Assembly: GCA_937870825.1 (NCBI GenBank)
Contig: CALMZO010000079.1
Span: 1 to 32,460, forward strand
From: an uncultured Chloroflexota bacterium
Lineage (GTDB): Bacteria; Chloroflexota; Anaerolineae; UBA4142; SHND01
DNA length: 32,460 bases
Direction: 5' to 3'
The translations under genes were made by a program, and so were the position numbers. A model generated the notes under the pieces. That model was not told where the DNA came from. It saw nothing but the letters and a program-made list of their open reading frames with translations, and ran no database searches. This document shows positions 32,198 through 32,460 of the stretch, one piece after another (the stretch's first letter is position 1; every line of letters begins with the position of its first letter).

Positions 32198-32460
32198 CTA
32201 GTGGTTCACCACAAAAGTTTTGAGGGGTAAAGGCGTTTGAGTTTCGTTCGCGCATCGGCTGTTCTGAACTGCCATTTGACGGTGGCTCTTTGCTCATTGC
32301 GTGCGGCTTCCCACGCGGCGATCTCGCGTTGCAGCAGTTCGATTTCCGGAATGCGCCGATCCAAACACTGACGCGACAAAACAGCAATCTCGGATTCAAC
32401 CATATTTAACCAACTGCCATGTTTGGGTGTGTAGTGAAATTCGATGCGACAAACTAAACG
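32198..32460 (-). mobile_element. IS630-type insertion sequence, right end (cut by window)
   Basis: The element appears to end at CTAG (32198-32201), continuing GTGGTTCACCAC, five bases before the transposase stop. A TA target inside CTAG is characteristic of IS630-family insertion. The rest lies beyond the window, so the other end and the target duplication cannot be checked. Confidence 0.7.
32206..32460 (-). CDS. IS630-family transposase, C-terminal part
   Basis: 84 residues of a DDE transposase are visible before the stop, with the open frame running off the right edge. The segment EFHYTPKHGSWLNMVESEI carries the HGSWLN signature and the third catalytic acidic residue, and is followed by VLSRQCLDRRIPEIELLQ, WEAARNEQRATVKWQF and TADARTKLKRLYPS, all highly typical of the C-terminus of IS630-family transposases. 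No frame disruption is seen in the visible part. Confidence 0.9.
   Translation of the reverse strand, partial: RLVCRIEFHYTPKHGSWLNMVESEIAVLSRQCLDRRIPEIELLQREIAAWEAARNEQRATVKWQFRTADARTKLKRLYPSKLLW

Overview
The window most resembles the chromosome of an uncultured member of the Chloroflexota (Anaerolineae-like). This is inferred from the long Thr-Pro linkers on secreted beta-propeller proteins, a menaquinone-only quinone pathway, the GCG/CGC-rich and TTT/AAA-rich codon style, and dense small intergenic repeats. No rRNA, tRNA or CRISPR array is visible. Both edges cut genes: a GcvT-like protein on the left and an IS630-type transposase on the right.

Region 1 (about 1-4150, + strand) holds the end of a GcvT-family aminomethyltransferase-like gene and two tandem paralogous FAD oxidoreductases of the PYROXD2/phytoene-dehydrogenase-related family, separated by short ATCAGT-type repeats. 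Region 2 (about 4240-10970, +) is a menaquinone operon, menF-menD-menH-menB-menE, with a terminator and an extended -10 promoter in front and a bidirectional terminator behind. menC and a DHNA-CoA thioesterase are not in the window. Region 3 (10993-19008, - strand) encodes two large secreted beta-propeller proteins that share the same Thr-Pro linker and duplicated C-terminal domains, then menA and menG (ubiE), which complete the late menaquinone steps.

Region 4 (about 19118-28513, +) differs in base and codon style and is a sulfur-oxidation (Sox) locus: a thioredoxin-like lipoprotein with an in-frame TGA, a membrane-tethered GAF/HTH regulator, a beta-propeller lipoprotein, soxY, soxZ, a cytochrome c lipoprotein, a YeeE/YedE (TsuA/SoxT-like) thiosulfate transporter, soxB and a SCO1-like protein. 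SoxXA and SoxCD are absent from the window. Region 5 (28621-32077, -) is a persulfide-detoxification operon resembling staphylococcal cst: a CstB-like persulfide dioxygenase/double rhodanese, a single-domain rhodanese, a TauE/SafE exporter, a NifX-like protein and a small membrane protein, translationally coupled in places. It lies beside an IS630 element.

The most notable observation is the thioredoxin-like lipoprotein at 19169-19654. Its only lesion is a TGA codon exactly where the first Cys of the W-C-x-x-C motif should be, followed at a suitable distance by a small hairpin with a G in its loop. It is a strong candidate for a selenocysteine-containing SoxW-like thioredoxin. Other signals are three 11-bp iterons just upstream of the promoter of the Sox genes, beside the gene of a membrane-bound transcription factor, and a pair of 107-bp MITE-like elements whose CTAG ends supply the stop codons of menA and of the cytochrome gene.
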